Source of the DNA: Bacillota bacterium
GTDB taxonomy: Bacteria; Bacillota; Clostridia; Christensenellales; Aristaeellaceae
Direction: 5' to 3'
Length of the DNA stretch: 40,852 nt
NCBI GenBank assembly: GCA_023459275.1
Contig: JAEWVC010000015.1
Coordinates: 1 to 40,852 of the forward strand
The position numbers and the translations under genes are program-made. Shown here piece by piece: positions 23,162 through 32,250 of this stretch. The notes under the pieces were generated by a model, which searched no databases, was not told the origin of the DNA, and saw only the letters and a program-made list of their open reading frames with translations. The number at the start of each line of letters is the position of its first letter. Position 1 is the first letter of the stretch.

Positions 23162-24433
23162 CTACGCCCGTGCCTTGCGCGCGGCGCGCAGGATACGGAT
23201 GACCTCCGTCAGCTTGGGCGGCTTGCCATACATCAAAACGCCCAGTCTGTAGATGCGTGCCGAAAGCAGCCCTGCGCCGGCCATGGTCACAAGCAGCAGC
23301 GCTACGGAAGCAATGATCTCATACCATGCGGGGCTGGACATGGCGATCCTTGTAAACATGGCCATGGGCGAGGTAAAGGGGAGGAAGGAGCAGAACTTCA
23401 TCACCGCGTTGTCCACATTGCCGGAAGCCATGGACATCATCACCACCATAAAGGCGATGATATACCCAAAGGTCAGCGGCAGGATGGAAGTGTTCACATC
23501 CTCCGTGCGGGAGGCCAGGGACCCCAGGGCGCCGTACAGGAACGAATACAGGAAGTAGCCCAGCACAAAAAACAGAAGCGCGAAGCCCAGGATGGGCAGG
23601 GGCATGTTGAAGATGGAAGCGATGATGGCGTTCCCTGCCCAGGAGGCCGCATTGACATGGTAGAAAATCACTGCGGAGCCAAAGACGGCCGCCATCTGGC
23701 AAATCCCAGCCAGCCCGGACCCGATGACCTTGCCGAAAAGCAGGCTGTTGGGCCGCGCAGAGGTGATCAGCAGTTCCATGGTACGGGTGCTCTTCTCCGT
23801 GGCCACGGCGGTGGCCACAAGCTGCCCATAGATGATAATGGCCATATACAGCGCAAAAATCAGCGCATAGGTATAAAAGAAGGTGTCTATTTGGCTTACG
23901 CCCAGGTTCTCCACCGATACGCTCACCGGCGGCGCAAGGATTTGCGGGATCTCCTGTGCGTTCACGCCAAGGGCCGTCAGCCGGTCCACCCGCCAGGCCA
24001 CGGCAAAAGCCTGGGAGAACAGGGCCTCCGGAGAATCGTACATCCCCAGGTTTCTGGCAACATAGGTCAGTTCCCCGCCGCTTTTCACGAAAACCGCGCC
24101 GTCATAGCCGCCTTTTGCCACCTGCTCCCGGATGGACGCCTCGTCCCCCTTCGCTTCCGCCGCCTGGTAGCCGGGCAGGGATGCCATGAACAATTGAAGC
24201 GCATCCGCGCTCAATGCGCCGTTCTCGTTGACCACCGCCAGCTGCGGCCCCGTGCCCGCCGTCTGGGCCGGCTCCCCGCCGCCGCTATCTCCGGAGGCAA
24301 ACAGCCCCTTGATGGTGGGAAAGGAAAGCACGCCGGCCACGATGAGCACAAAGGCCAGCGTCATCCCCACATAAACCTTGTTTTTCATAAAGCCCGCCAG
24401 CTCAAAGCGGAGCACCGAAAAAAACTGTTTCAT
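23162..24433 (-). CDS. ABC-2 type transporter permease (NatB-like)
   Basis: 423 aa. ATG 24433 has GGAGG 5 nt upstream. An N-terminal helix (~20-42) is followed by a large extracytoplasmic domain (~45-200) and five more helices in the C-terminal half, the NatB/YhaP layout. In that half the cytoplasmic loop TEKSTRTMELLITSARPNSLLFGKVIG is the standard coupling region of ABC-2 exporters. It pairs with the ATPase upstream at 24605. Substrate unknown; Na+ export or lantibiotic/drug resistance are family possibilities. A 130-bp palindromic repeat separates the two genes. Confidence 0.9.
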   Translation of the reverse strand: MKQFFSVLRFELAGFMKNKVYVGMTLAFVLIVAGVLSFPTIKGLFASGDSGGGEPAQTAGTGPQLAVVNENGALSADALQLFMASLPGYQAAEAKGDEASIREQVAKGGYDGAVFVKSGGELTYVARNLGMYDSPEALFSQAFAVAWRVDRLTALGVNAQEIPQILAPPVSVSVENLGVSQIDTFFYTYALIFALYMAIIIYGQLVATAVATEKSTRTMELLITSARPNSLLFGKVIGSGLAGICQMAAVFGSAVIFYHVNAASWAGNAIIASIFNMPLPILGFALLFFVLGYFLYSFLYGALGSLASRTEDVNTSILPLTFGYIIAFMVVMMSMASGNVDNAVMKFCSFLPFTSPMAMFTRIAMSSPAWYEIIASVALLLVTMAGAGLLSARIYRLGVLMYGKPPKLTEVIRILRAARKARA

Positions 24434-24460
24434 GCTGCCCTCCTCACACTATTGTAGAAT

Positions 24461-24590
24461 ATTATTTCGTTCAAAGCGGCGAGGAATTTTCGATGCAGGA
24501 CAAGGAGACGGAGTGAGGCAACGCTGCGCTGCGCCAAGCGTAAGGCGACACCGTCCTGCGCGAAAAGAACCGCCATAACGACGAAATAAT
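24461..24590. repeat. 130-bp palindromic intergenic repeat
   Basis: The ends are inverted repeats: ATTATTTCGT (24461-24470) and ACGAAATAAT (24581-24590). Nested inner arms include GCAGGAC/GTCCTGC and TTTTCG/CGAAAA, around a central region rich in CGC. The RNA would form one long imperfect hairpin. It resembles the dispersed palindromic units of Clostridia more than a gene. Its location between an ATPase gene and its permease in one operon is notable. Confidence 0.65.
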
Positions 24591-24604
24591 GTTTGGAAAT
24601 AGTA

Positions 24605-25510
24605 TCACACGCTGTCGCCGGTATAGGCCACAAAAATGTCGTTAAGCGACGGCTCGAACACCCGGTATCCCTCCGTCTGAATGCCCGCCTCCGCCATGGC
24701 GCTCAAAAGGGGAAGTGTGTCCTCCGTCTCATTCACATACAGATGCAGCGCGTCTTCCCCGGCTTCTGCGCGAAGCCCCTTGCCCCTTAGGAAGTCCAGC
24801 GCCTTCGTGCCCTGTCCCGGCGCGATGTCCACCAGGATATGGCGCCGGTCGTAGGTGCGCTTATGGGCGGCGATGGAGGTATCCAGCACGATGCGGCCCT
24901 TGTTCAGGATCGCGATATGCTGGCAGAATTCTTCCACGTAGTTCATCTGATGGCTGGAGAAGAGCACGATCTTGCCCCCCTCGATGCATTCCTTCACGAT
25001 ATCCTTCAGCAGCCTGGCGTTGACGGGGTCCAGGCCGGAAAAAGGCTCGTCCAGGATCACGATCTCAGGGTCGCCCAGCATGGCAACCGCCAGCTGGATC
25101 TTTTGCTGGTTTCCCTTGGAGAGGGTGTCCACCTGCTTGCTGGCATATTCTGTTAGCTCCATGCGCTCAAGCCATTTCCCGGCTTCCTCCCGCGCCCTGC
25201 GGGCCGGCAGGCCCTTCAAAGCGCCCAGGTACGCAAGCTGATCCCCGATCAACCGCTTGGGGTACAGCCCGCGCTCCTCCGGCAGGTAGCCAATACGGTG
25301 GTCCTCCCGCCTGAAAGGTCTTCCGTCCAGCAGCACCTGCCCGCCGTCGGCAGGAAATACATCCATTACAATGCGCAGCGTGGTGGTCTTTCCCGCGCCG
25401 TTGCGGCCAAGAAGGCCAAGGGACTGCCCGCTTTCCACGCGCAAGCCGATGCCCTGCAAAACCTCCTTGTCCCCAAAGCGCTTTTCCACCTGAATCAGTT
25501 CCAGCTTCAT
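24605..25510 (-). CDS. ABC transporter ATP-binding protein (NatA-like)
   Basis: 301 aa. ATG 25510 is chosen: GGGGGATGG lies ~8 nt upstream and it gives the standard MKLELIQVEKRFG start. Walker A is GRNGAGKTT, the signature is LSKGNQQK, and Walker B is IVILDEPFSGLD, followed by the switch His in SSHQMNYVE. A C-terminal ~80-residue domain (DUF4162-like, ENxxDxLP-style helices) is typical of NatA. It energises the permease at 23162; both are on the same strand with the permease downstream. No regulatory site is evident. Confidence 0.95.
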   Translation of the reverse strand: MKLELIQVEKRFGDKEVLQGIGLRVESGQSLGLLGRNGAGKTTTLRIVMDVFPADGGQVLLDGRPFRREDHRIGYLPEERGLYPKRLIGDQLAYLGALKGLPARRAREEAGKWLERMELTEYASKQVDTLSKGNQQKIQLAVAMLGDPEIVILDEPFSGLDPVNARLLKDIVKECIEGGKIVLFSSHQMNYVEEFCQHIAILNKGRIVLDTSIAAHKRTYDRRHILVDIAPGQGTKALDFLRGKGLRAEAGEDALHLYVNETEDTLPLLSAMAEAGIQTEGYRVFEPSLNDIFVAYTGDSV

Positions 25511-25641
25511 GCCTGCCATCCCCCCATCCGGCATCATTTCCATGGATCAGGGTATACGGTTTCCTGCCCGCCGTCAATGAATCCTGTCCCAAACAGGCCG
25601 GATAGCCGCGCGACCCATACAAATGGCATTCCCAAAACTTT

Positions 25642-26829
25642 CTATTCTTCAAGCTCCTTCTCCACAGCCTCGGTGAGCGCTGGAAGGAACAGCTCATGGG
25701 AAGCCGGGATTCGCTGGATGCCAAACACCAGCGTGGTGCGGCGGACGGGGTCCACCCGCATGGTGGTGCCGGCCATGCCGTTCCAGCCGAAGGAGCCTGC
25801 GCTTTCGTGGATCTTCGATTGGCTGGGGTCCAGCATCACACGCATTTGATAACCGTAGCCGTACCCATCCTCGTCCGCCCATGTGCAGCCCAGCCGCTGC
25901 GCGGGCGTAAGATGGTTTTGCGCCATCAGCTTCACCGTTTCCGGCCGCAGGACCCGTGCGCCCTCAAGCGCCCCGCCGTTAAGCAGCATCCTGGCAAAGC
26001 GCGTCATATCATCCACGGTGGAGAACAGCCCGCCGCCACCGGACTCAAAGCTGCCCTCCTCCATCATCTCCAGCTCTTTGCGCTTGGGAAAGCGTTTCAA
26101 ACCGTCCCTGTCCGGGCCATAGACGGGGGTTATCCGGTGGTGCTTTTCCCGGGGCACCTGGAAGCCCGTATCCTGCATCCCCAGCGGGTCAAAGATCCGC
26201 TCCTTCATGTACGCGCCCAAGGTTTTGCCCGTGGCAGCCTCAACAAGCGCCCCCAGCACATCCGCGCTGAAGCCGTACATCCACCTGTCCCCCGGCTGGA
26301 AGCATAGCGGACAGCCTGCCATCAGGCGCACCACTTCCCTGGTACTCACCCGCCTGCCCAGCGCTTCCTGGGCGGCAATATGCCGAAAGGCCTTGTGATA
26401 GTGGCGGTTGACCTCGTTGAATACCGGGTCCTCCCCCATGCGCTCGGCGGGATAGGGGATGCCGGAAGTCATGGTGAGCAGGTCGAACACCGTAATCTCC
26501 CGCCTTGCGGGTACCAATACGGCTTTCCCCTCCTTCAGAACACAAACCTTGATTTCCTTCCACTCGGGCAAAAAGCGGGAAATGGGCGTTTCGGGCGGCA
26601 GCATCCCCGTTTCCAGAAGGGTCATCACCGCGGCTGCCGTTATTGGCTTGGTATTGGAATACATGCGCAGGATCGCGTCCCGCGCAAAGGGGCGGCGCGA
26701 CTGCAAATCGGCCTGCCCGGCACAGTAAAAACGTTCGGCTTTCCCCTCCTGCGTGACCAGTGCCGACACGCCGGCCGCCAGTTTTTGATCCACAAAAAAT
26801 CTGAGCGTATCCAAGATATATTCCGCCAT
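25642..26829 (-). CDS. Serine beta-lactamase-like hydrolase
   Basis: 395 aa. The ATG at 26829 follows GGAGC by 8 nt; the apparent upstream start is a GTG with poorer spacing. The SxxK motif is SNTK (YSNTKPITAAAVMTLLE); a YxF/S element (MYGFSADVLGALVE) occupies the usual Y-x-N position, and the C-terminal third has an H/GAG-like block (HESAGSFGWNGMAGT) equivalent to the KTG region. No signal peptide, so it is cytosolic. This is the esterase/D-aminopeptidase branch of the class-C family rather than an antibiotic-resistance enzyme. It is divergent from the LuxR regulator. Confidence 0.9.
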   Translation of the reverse strand: MAEYILDTLRFFVDQKLAAGVSALVTQEGKAERFYCAGQADLQSRRPFARDAILRMYSNTKPITAAAVMTLLETGMLPPETPISRFLPEWKEIKVCVLKEGKAVLVPARREITVFDLLTMTSGIPYPAERMGEDPVFNEVNRHYHKAFRHIAAQEALGRRVSTREVVRLMAGCPLCFQPGDRWMYGFSADVLGALVEAATGKTLGAYMKERIFDPLGMQDTGFQVPREKHHRITPVYGPDRDGLKRFPKRKELEMMEEGSFESGGGGLFSTVDDMTRFARMLLNGGALEGARVLRPETVKLMAQNHLTPAQRLGCTWADEDGYGYGYQMRVMLDPSQSKIHESAGSFGWNGMAGTTMRVDPVRRTTLVFGIQRIPASHELFLPALTEAVEKELEE

Positions 26830-27009
26830 ATGCACCGCTCCTTCCTGATGCGCAAGAATGTACTGCCGTCATGATACGCCAGCATTTTCCTGCTGTCAAC
26901 CGGGCCCGCCACTGCCGGGCGAAATGCACACACTTCCATATTCCCTGTGGCTAATACGCATGGTATCCGTTATAATAAGGCAAATACCGCAGCCGTTCCG
27001 GAGGGATAT

Positions 27010-29079
27010 ATGCCGCAAGTGATACTGATGACAAAGCTTTTCATCCCCTCAAGGCCGCCCTGCCCGGTGCCCCGGACATCCCTGGCCGGCAAATGGCTCG
27101 CGCGCTATCAGGCGGGCGGGGCCGTGACGCTGGTCTGCGCGCCGGCCGGCTATGGGAAAACCACGCTGATGCTGGACCTGATGGCCGCAGCTCCCGCATT
27201 GCCGGTATGGCTGTCCCTGGACGAAGGCGACAATGACGTCCAGCGCTTCTGCCTTTATCTTTGCACGGCGCTTCGGGAGGCTGGCGTTCCGCTGAAGGGC
27301 GGCCTGGACGCACTTTTGCAGGATACCGGGTTCCAGTCCCCCGAGGCGGTGCTTTCGCTGCTGATTGAAAGCATTGCTGCCTTCGGGCAAAAGCTTATTT
27401 TTGTCCTGGATGATTACCATATGATCCGTTCTCCGAAGGTCCATGGCCTGATGCAGTTTTTGCTTGCGCATCAGCCGCCAAACCTCCACCTTGCTCTTTT
27501 AGCCAGGGAGGACCCGCCTCTGCCCCTGGCCCGCCTCCGGTTAAAGGAAACGCTTACGGAGCTTCGGGCGGAGGACCTTGCCTTTGACCGGGAGGAAGCG
27601 GCTCTGCTGCTGGCCGCCACGCTGGAAACTCCGCCGCCGCCGGAGCTTTTGGATTTGATCACCGGCAGCACGGAGGGCTGGGCGGCCGGCATCAAGCTGT
27701 ACGCGCTGGCGCTGAAGGGCCGGCGGGCGGCGGATGCGCGGGAATATATAGGAAAAATGACCGGTGCCCATGCCTATATCATCGATTATCTGGTGGAGGA
27801 AGTGCTTGCGTCCCAGACGGAAGACATGCGGACTTTCCTGCAAAAAACATCCGTTTTAAGCCGCATGGACGCGGCGCTCTGCGGTGCCGTGACCGAAAGA
27901 AAGGACGGTGCGGAAATGCTAAAGGAGGTCAGCCGCCGGAACCTGTTCCTTAACCCGCTGGATGACCGCCGGGAATGGTACAGGTACCACGCGCTGTTCG
28001 CCGATTCCATCCGTACCACGCTTTCCAGGGAGGAGGAGCAGGCCGTTTGCCTGACGGCCGCCGCCCACATGAAAGGCCGGGGCTTTGACCTGGAAGCGGT
28101 GGAATACGCCTTCCGCTCGGGCAATATGGAAAAGGCCCTGCACTTTGTGGAGGACAGCACCGAAGAAGCTTTCCGCACCGCGCAGCTGGATACGCTGCTC
28201 ACCTGGCTCAGCCGGCTCCCTGAACACATGGTCAAAAGCAGTGAAATTCTGTGTGTGCGGCGCCCTATCGCCTGCTTCATCACAGGCCGGCCCGGGGAGG
28301 CTGCCGAATACCTTGCTGCCCTTGGCCCCGGTTTTGAAAAAACGGCTTCCCCGCACAACCGCGGCCTTGTCAACTGCCTGCGGGCCATGATGGCCGGCAT
28401 GGAAGGCCGGGATGCCGAACCTTTTGCCAGGGAAGCGCTCAAGACCCTGGAGCCCTTTGATCCCATCTCCCGGGTGTCCGCCCTTCACACCCTGGGCCGC
28501 GCCCAGTTCCGCAAGGGCAATTTAAGCGAAGCCGCCGAAACCTTCCGCGGCGCCCTGGACGCCGGGCTGCAAATAGGGCATCAGTTTATCACCACCCTGG
28601 TGATGATGAGTTACAGTTCCTGCCTTCATGCCTTGGGGAAGCCCGGGGAGGCGCTTGCGGCCTGCGAAACTTACCTTCGCGGGATGGCCGGGCAATACGG
28701 GCAGCTCCCCCCTTACGCGGGCATCCTGTATGTGGCCATGGCCGGTTTTACAAAAACGCTAGGCGATACCCAAAAAGCGGAGGCGCTTTCGCGCGAAGGG
28801 GAGGCGATGTGCGAAAGCATCTCCTATGATGCCCATGCCTCCATGGCCCTTTTTGCAAAAAAACCGGGAGCGTCCGCGCCGGCGGAAAAGCTCAGCGGCC
28901 GGGAGCTGGAAGTCCTTTCTCTTATCTGCCAGGGGCTCAGCAATGGAGAGATCGCCGGTCGGCTTTTCATCTCCGCCAACACCGCGCAATGGCACATTTC
29001 CCACATATACGGGAAGCTGGGCGTCAAAAGCCGGACCCAGGCCGTGCTGAAGGCGCGGGAGCTGGGGCTTGTCCAATAA
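27010..29079 (+). CDS. MalT/LAL-type LuxR transcriptional regulator
   Basis: 689 aa. ATG 27010 has GGAGG 6 nt upstream. An N-terminal AAA/STAND NTPase with Walker A APAGYGKTT and Walker B LIFVLDDYHMI is followed by the winged-helix/NB-ARC-like part, TPR-like helices (~380-600), and a C-terminal LuxR HTH (LSGRELEVLSLICQGLSNGEIAGRLF...ANTAQWHISHIYGKLG). The RYHALFADSIR motif is typical of the LAL family. Such proteins are ATP- and inducer-dependent activators. The inducer is unknown. A TATAAT-like element precedes it (near 26972) with no good -35. Confidence 0.93.
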   Translation: MPQVILMTKLFIPSRPPCPVPRTSLAGKWLARYQAGGAVTLVCAPAGYGKTTLMLDLMAAAPALPVWLSLDEGDNDVQRFCLYLCTALREAGVPLKGGLDALLQDTGFQSPEAVLSLLIESIAAFGQKLIFVLDDYHMIRSPKVHGLMQFLLAHQPPNLHLALLAREDPPLPLARLRLKETLTELRAEDLAFDREEAALLLAATLETPPPPELLDLITGSTEGWAAGIKLYALALKGRRAADAREYIGKMTGAHAYIIDYLVEEVLASQTEDMRTFLQKTSVLSRMDAALCGAVTERKDGAEMLKEVSRRNLFLNPLDDRREWYRYHALFADSIRTTLSREEEQAVCLTAAAHMKGRGFDLEAVEYAFRSGNMEKALHFVEDSTEEAFRTAQLDTLLTWLSRLPEHMVKSSEILCVRRPIACFITGRPGEAAEYLAALGPGFEKTASPHNRGLVNCLRAMMAGMEGRDAEPFAREALKTLEPFDPISRVSALHTLGRAQFRKGNLSEAAETFRGALDAGLQIGHQFITTLVMMSYSSCLHALGKPGEALAACETYLRGMAGQYGQLPPYAGILYVAMAGFTKTLGDTQKAEALSREGEAMCESISYDAHASMALFAKKPGASAPAEKLSGRELEVLSLICQGLSNGEIAGRLFISANTAQWHISHIYGKLGVKSRTQAVLKARELGLVQ

Positions 29080-29150
29080 AGGCGCCGCCTGGCCTCCACG
29101 GGAAACCATGGGTCATACCGTCCTGGAAATCTATGCTCTTCGGATAGCGG

Positions 29151-29187
29151 CCTCCTTCCGGCGCGGCGAAGCCGTGACGGAAGGAGG
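29151..29187. repeat. 10-bp inverted repeat downstream of the LuxR gene
   Basis: CCTCCTTCCG (29151-29160) and CGGAAGGAGG (29178-29187) form a perfect stem around a 17-nt GC-rich loop. No T-tract follows, so it is not itself a terminator. Role unknown. Confidence 0.4.
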
Positions 29188-29212
29188 TTCCCCCGCGGCA
29201 AGTCTTATCTCC

Positions 29213-29236
29213 CCCACAGGAAACTGTGGGTTTTTT
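29213..29236 (+). terminator. Terminator of the LuxR regulator gene
   Basis: CCCACAG-GAAA-CTGTGGG, a GNRA-loop hairpin, is followed by TTTTTT. Confidence 0.85.
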
Positions 29237-29334
29237 GTTTGCGCAAAACAGCTGAAAACCATGGTTTCCCATGGCGCTTTTCCTTTTCATATTTGGTATG
29301 ATCGTCCTGCAACAAAATCCCGGAGGAAACCGCC

Positions 29335-29556
29335 ATGCTCCATTATGAAATCACCGTGGAGGGGCACCTTCACCCCAACCGCCTCAAGCAATTTGAAGGG
29401 TTTGAGGCCGCCTTTCTTCCCGATGGGCAAACAAGGCTCACGGGAGGCCTGCCCGACCAGGCCGCCCTCTTTTCCGTGCTCAACCGCATCCGCGACATGA
29501 ACCTGCCCCTGATTTCAGTTGCCAGGCAAGCGCATTTCAAGGAGGAAACACCATGA
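29335..29556 (+). CDS. Small conserved protein coupled to a CPBP protease
   Basis: 73 aa. ATG 29335 has GGAGG 6-8 nt upstream. The pattern YEITVEGHL...PNRLKQFEGF, then LTGGLPDQAALFSVLNRIRDMNLPLISV, matches a short cytosolic family seen across Firmicutes and Actinobacteria. No membrane segment. The stop overlaps the start of the CPBP gene as ATGA, so the two are translated together. I know of no assigned function; the coupling suggests it works with the membrane protease or its substrate (inference). Confidence 0.75.
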   Translation: MLHYEITVEGHLHPNRLKQFEGFEAAFLPDGQTRLTGGLPDQAALFSVLNRIRDMNLPLISVARQAHFKEETP

Positions 29557-30410
29557 AAAGCATCATCCGCCGCCATCCCGCCGCCGCCTACATTGTTCTG
29601 GCTTTCGTTCCCACCTGGGCCATCGCCTTCTTCATGCTTTTTTCCGGCCTGGCGGACGATGTAGCGAACCCTTCCCCCCTGTTTATTCTGTGCGGCATTT
29701 TCAGCAATATCTTCCCCAGTCTTTCGGCGCTGCTGGTTACGTATATAACCAATGGCCGGGAGGGTATAAGGCGCCTGGTTGGGGGCATCCGGGTAAAGAG
29801 CCGGCGGGGCTTCCTGCTGCTGACCGCCGCTATTGTTCCCGGCGTCACCGTCCTGACCACATTGACTTCCCATCTTTTCTTTCATGAATACCGTTTTTCC
29901 CTCACCGCACCCATGATCGCCATGGGGCTTGTCTGGCCGCTGTTCTCCGGCATGGGCGAGGAATTTGGCTGGCGCGGGTTTCTGCTGCCGCGTCTCATCC
30001 GCCGCCTTGGCCTGATCAAGGCCGCCGCTGTGGTGGGAATCATATGGGAAGTATGGCATCTGCCCATGCACTATATGGCGTACCGGGCCTTTGGCGCCTA
30101 CATGATCCCCGCGTTTTTGACCGTAGGCTTCTTAAACCTCACATTATGCGCCGTCATTATGGCCATGATCTATGCCCTCAACCGAGGCAGCCTGAAGCTG
30201 ATGGTGCTGTACCACTATACCATCACCGCCAGTTCCATCCTGTTGGGCGCGCTGTTCGTGGCCGAATCCTCCCCAAGGTTCACGGTGCTGGAAAGCCTTG
30301 TTTCCTGCGCGCTGTATCTGGCCGTTGCTGTTGTTCTCTTCAAGAAAAACAGGGCGACGCTCACTGTGTTTCAAAAGGAGGCGGGCCCGGACCATTTCCC
30401 CGCCATGTAA
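29553..30410 (+). CDS. CPBP-family intramembrane metalloprotease
   Basis: 285 aa. ATG 29553 overlaps the preceding stop (ATGA). About seven or eight helices. The CPBP/Abi motifs are intact: motif 1 EEFGWRG (Glu136, Glu137, Arg141), motif 2 with WHLP (His169), and a late Asn/His-bearing helix with YHYTI. The family includes CAAX-like prenyl proteases and bacteriocin-immunity or self-protection proteins. Substrate unknown; the coupled small protein is the only clue. Confidence 0.9.
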   Translation: MKSIIRRHPAAAYIVLAFVPTWAIAFFMLFSGLADDVANPSPLFILCGIFSNIFPSLSALLVTYITNGREGIRRLVGGIRVKSRRGFLLLTAAIVPGVTVLTTLTSHLFFHEYRFSLTAPMIAMGLVWPLFSGMGEEFGWRGFLLPRLIRRLGLIKAAAVVGIIWEVWHLPMHYMAYRAFGAYMIPAFLTVGFLNLTLCAVIMAMIYALNRGSLKLMVLYHYTITASSILLGALFVAESSPRFTVLESLVSCALYLAVAVVLFKKNRATLTVFQKEAGPDHFPAM

Positions 30411-30465
30411 GGCCTGCGCCAGGGCGGCAAAAGATTTTTGCTGAAAGCAGCAGGCCGGTGCGCTA

Positions 30466-30494
30466 TTGACAACAGCCCGTGTTTCGCCTATCCT
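30466..30494 (+). promoter_or_regulatory. Promoter of araB
   Basis: Perfect TTGACA (30466-30471), 17 nt, TATCCT (30489-30494), about 65 nt upstream of araB. Confidence 0.6.
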
Positions 30495-30558
30495 ACAGAA
30501 AACAAACCTGCAAGCAAGGCAGCTCCGCGGTCCAAGGCCCGCGGAGGATAGGATCGGC

Positions 30559-32250
30559 ATGGAAAAATACACCATCGGTCTGGACTACGGCACCCTTTCC
30601 CTGCGGGGCATCATCGTTTCTGTTGTGGACGGCAGGCAAATCGCCTCCGCCCAGTTTGCCTATCCCCACGGCGTCATGGATACCTCCCTTCCCGGAGGCA
30701 TCCCCCTGCCCCCCGGTTGGGCACTGCAGCACCCGCAGGATTATCTGGACGCCCTTGATGCCGTGGTGCCCGCGCTGATGCGGGAAAGCGGCCTTCCCCC
30801 CGAAAGTATCGCCGGCATTGGGGTGGATTTCACCGCCTGCACCATGCTGCCGGTAACGGCGGAGGGCATGCCGTTGTGTTTTCTGCCCGCGTATGAAAAA
30901 GAGCCCCACGCCTACGTCAAGCTCTGGAAGCACCAAACCGCCCAACCCCAGGCGGACAGGATCACCGCCTTGGCTGCGGAAAGGGATGAACCTTTCCTGA
31001 AGCGCTGCGGGGGCAAGGCCTACGCCCAGAACGCCTTCCCCAAGCTGTTGCAGCTTTTGGAGGAAGCTCCGCAGGTGTACAATGCCATGGACCTGTATGT
31101 GGAGGCGGCGGATTGGGTTGTGTGGCGTCTGACGGGACGTTTTTTCCGCAGCGCCAACTGCCTTGGGTTCAAGGCGTTTTACGACCTGAAGGCCGGCTTC
31201 CCGGACAGGAGCTTTTTTGCCGCCCTGGCCCCCGGCTTTGGTGATGTACTGGAAACAAAGATGGCCGGTCCAGTCTCCCCCGTGGGGGCAAAGGCCGGGG
31301 CCGTCGCGCCCGGGATGGCGCGCCGCCTGGGCGTTGCGCCGGGGACGGCGGTAGCCACGCCCATGGTGGACGGCCACGTTTGCTTTCCCGCTTCCGGCAT
31401 CGATGGGCCCGGCAAGCTGCTGGGCATCATGGGCACCTCCGCCCCGTATTTCCTGCTGAGCCCCTATTGCCGCCCCATCCCCAGCCTGTGCGGCGTGGTG
31501 GATGACGGTCTGATCCCGGGGTTCACCGCCCTGGAGGCCGGGCTTAACTGCGTGGGCGACCAGTTTGCCTGGGCGGCGGAAACCTGCTCCCCATCGGCCT
31601 ACCGGCAGGAGGCCAGCGAAAAGGGCATCAGCCTGCAGACACTGCTCACGGAAAAGGCGGCAAAACTCCGTCCCGGGGAAAGCGGCCTGATCGCCCTGGA
31701 CTGGTGGAACGGCAGCCGCTCCCTCTTGATGGACCCGGACGTCAGCGGGCTGATTGCCGGCATGACCCTTGCCACCAGGCCGGAGGAGATTTACCGCGCC
31801 CTGCTGGAAGCCATCGCCTTTGCCACCCGGGTGATCGTGGAGCATTTCAATGCATACGGCGTCCCGGTGAGCGAACTTCGCCTGACAGGCGGCGTCAGCC
31901 ACAAGAATCCTTTCCTCATGCAGGTTCTGGCGGATGTGCTGCGCCTCCCCGTCGCGGTGCTGGCCACGGACCAGGGCTCGGCGCTGGGCAGCGCCATCTA
32001 TGGCGCCGTGGCCTCGGGAGCCTGCCCAAGCCTTACGGAAGCCATCCGCCGGATGGCCAGCCCCATCCAGCAGGAATACCGGCCCAGGCCGGAGAATTTT
32101 TCCGCATATGACAGGCTGTACGGCGAATACCGGCTGCTCTATGACAGGTTCGGCCTTCAGGACGGCATGATGAAGCGTCTAGGCCGTATCCGGCGGGAAG
32201 CGGCGGATGCCGCGAAAAATGAAAAGCATCATAAAGGAGGGTCTCTATGA
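30559..32250 (+). CDS. araB: Ribulokinase, FGGY family
   Basis: 563 aa. ATG 30559 is the family start (MEKYTIGLDYGT) with GGAGG ~11 nt upstream; the longer ORF has no homology. FGGY kinase with DYGT phosphate-1 loop, GVDFTACTMLPV, then the ribulokinase-specific DWWNGSRSLLMDPDVSGLIAGMT and the C-terminal LTGGVSHKNPFLMQVLADVLRLPV adenine-binding region. It phosphorylates L-ribulose to L-ribulose-5-P. It is followed, with overlap, by an isomerase gene. No araD or transporter appears in the window. Other FGGY substrates cannot be excluded. Confidence 0.85.
   Translation: MEKYTIGLDYGTLSLRGIIVSVVDGRQIASAQFAYPHGVMDTSLPGGIPLPPGWALQHPQDYLDALDAVVPALMRESGLPPESIAGIGVDFTACTMLPVTAEGMPLCFLPAYEKEPHAYVKLWKHQTAQPQADRITALAAERDEPFLKRCGGKAYAQNAFPKLLQLLEEAPQVYNAMDLYVEAADWVVWRLTGRFFRSANCLGFKAFYDLKAGFPDRSFFAALAPGFGDVLETKMAGPVSPVGAKAGAVAPGMARRLGVAPGTAVATPMVDGHVCFPASGIDGPGKLLGIMGTSAPYFLLSPYCRPIPSLCGVVDDGLIPGFTALEAGLNCVGDQFAWAAETCSPSAYRQEASEKGISLQTLLTEKAAKLRPGESGLIALDWWNGSRSLLMDPDVSGLIAGMTLATRPEEIYRALLEAIAFATRVIVEHFNAYGVPVSELRLTGGVSHKNPFLMQVLADVLRLPVAVLATDQGSALGSAIYGAVASGACPSLTEAIRRMASPIQQEYRPRPENFSAYDRLYGEYRLLYDRFGLQDGMMKRLGRIRREAADAAKNEKHHKGGSL

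Noticed and set aside
30493..31902. 469-codon minus-strand ORF opposite araB
   Set aside because: Low-complexity Gly/Gln/His-rich shadow of araB.
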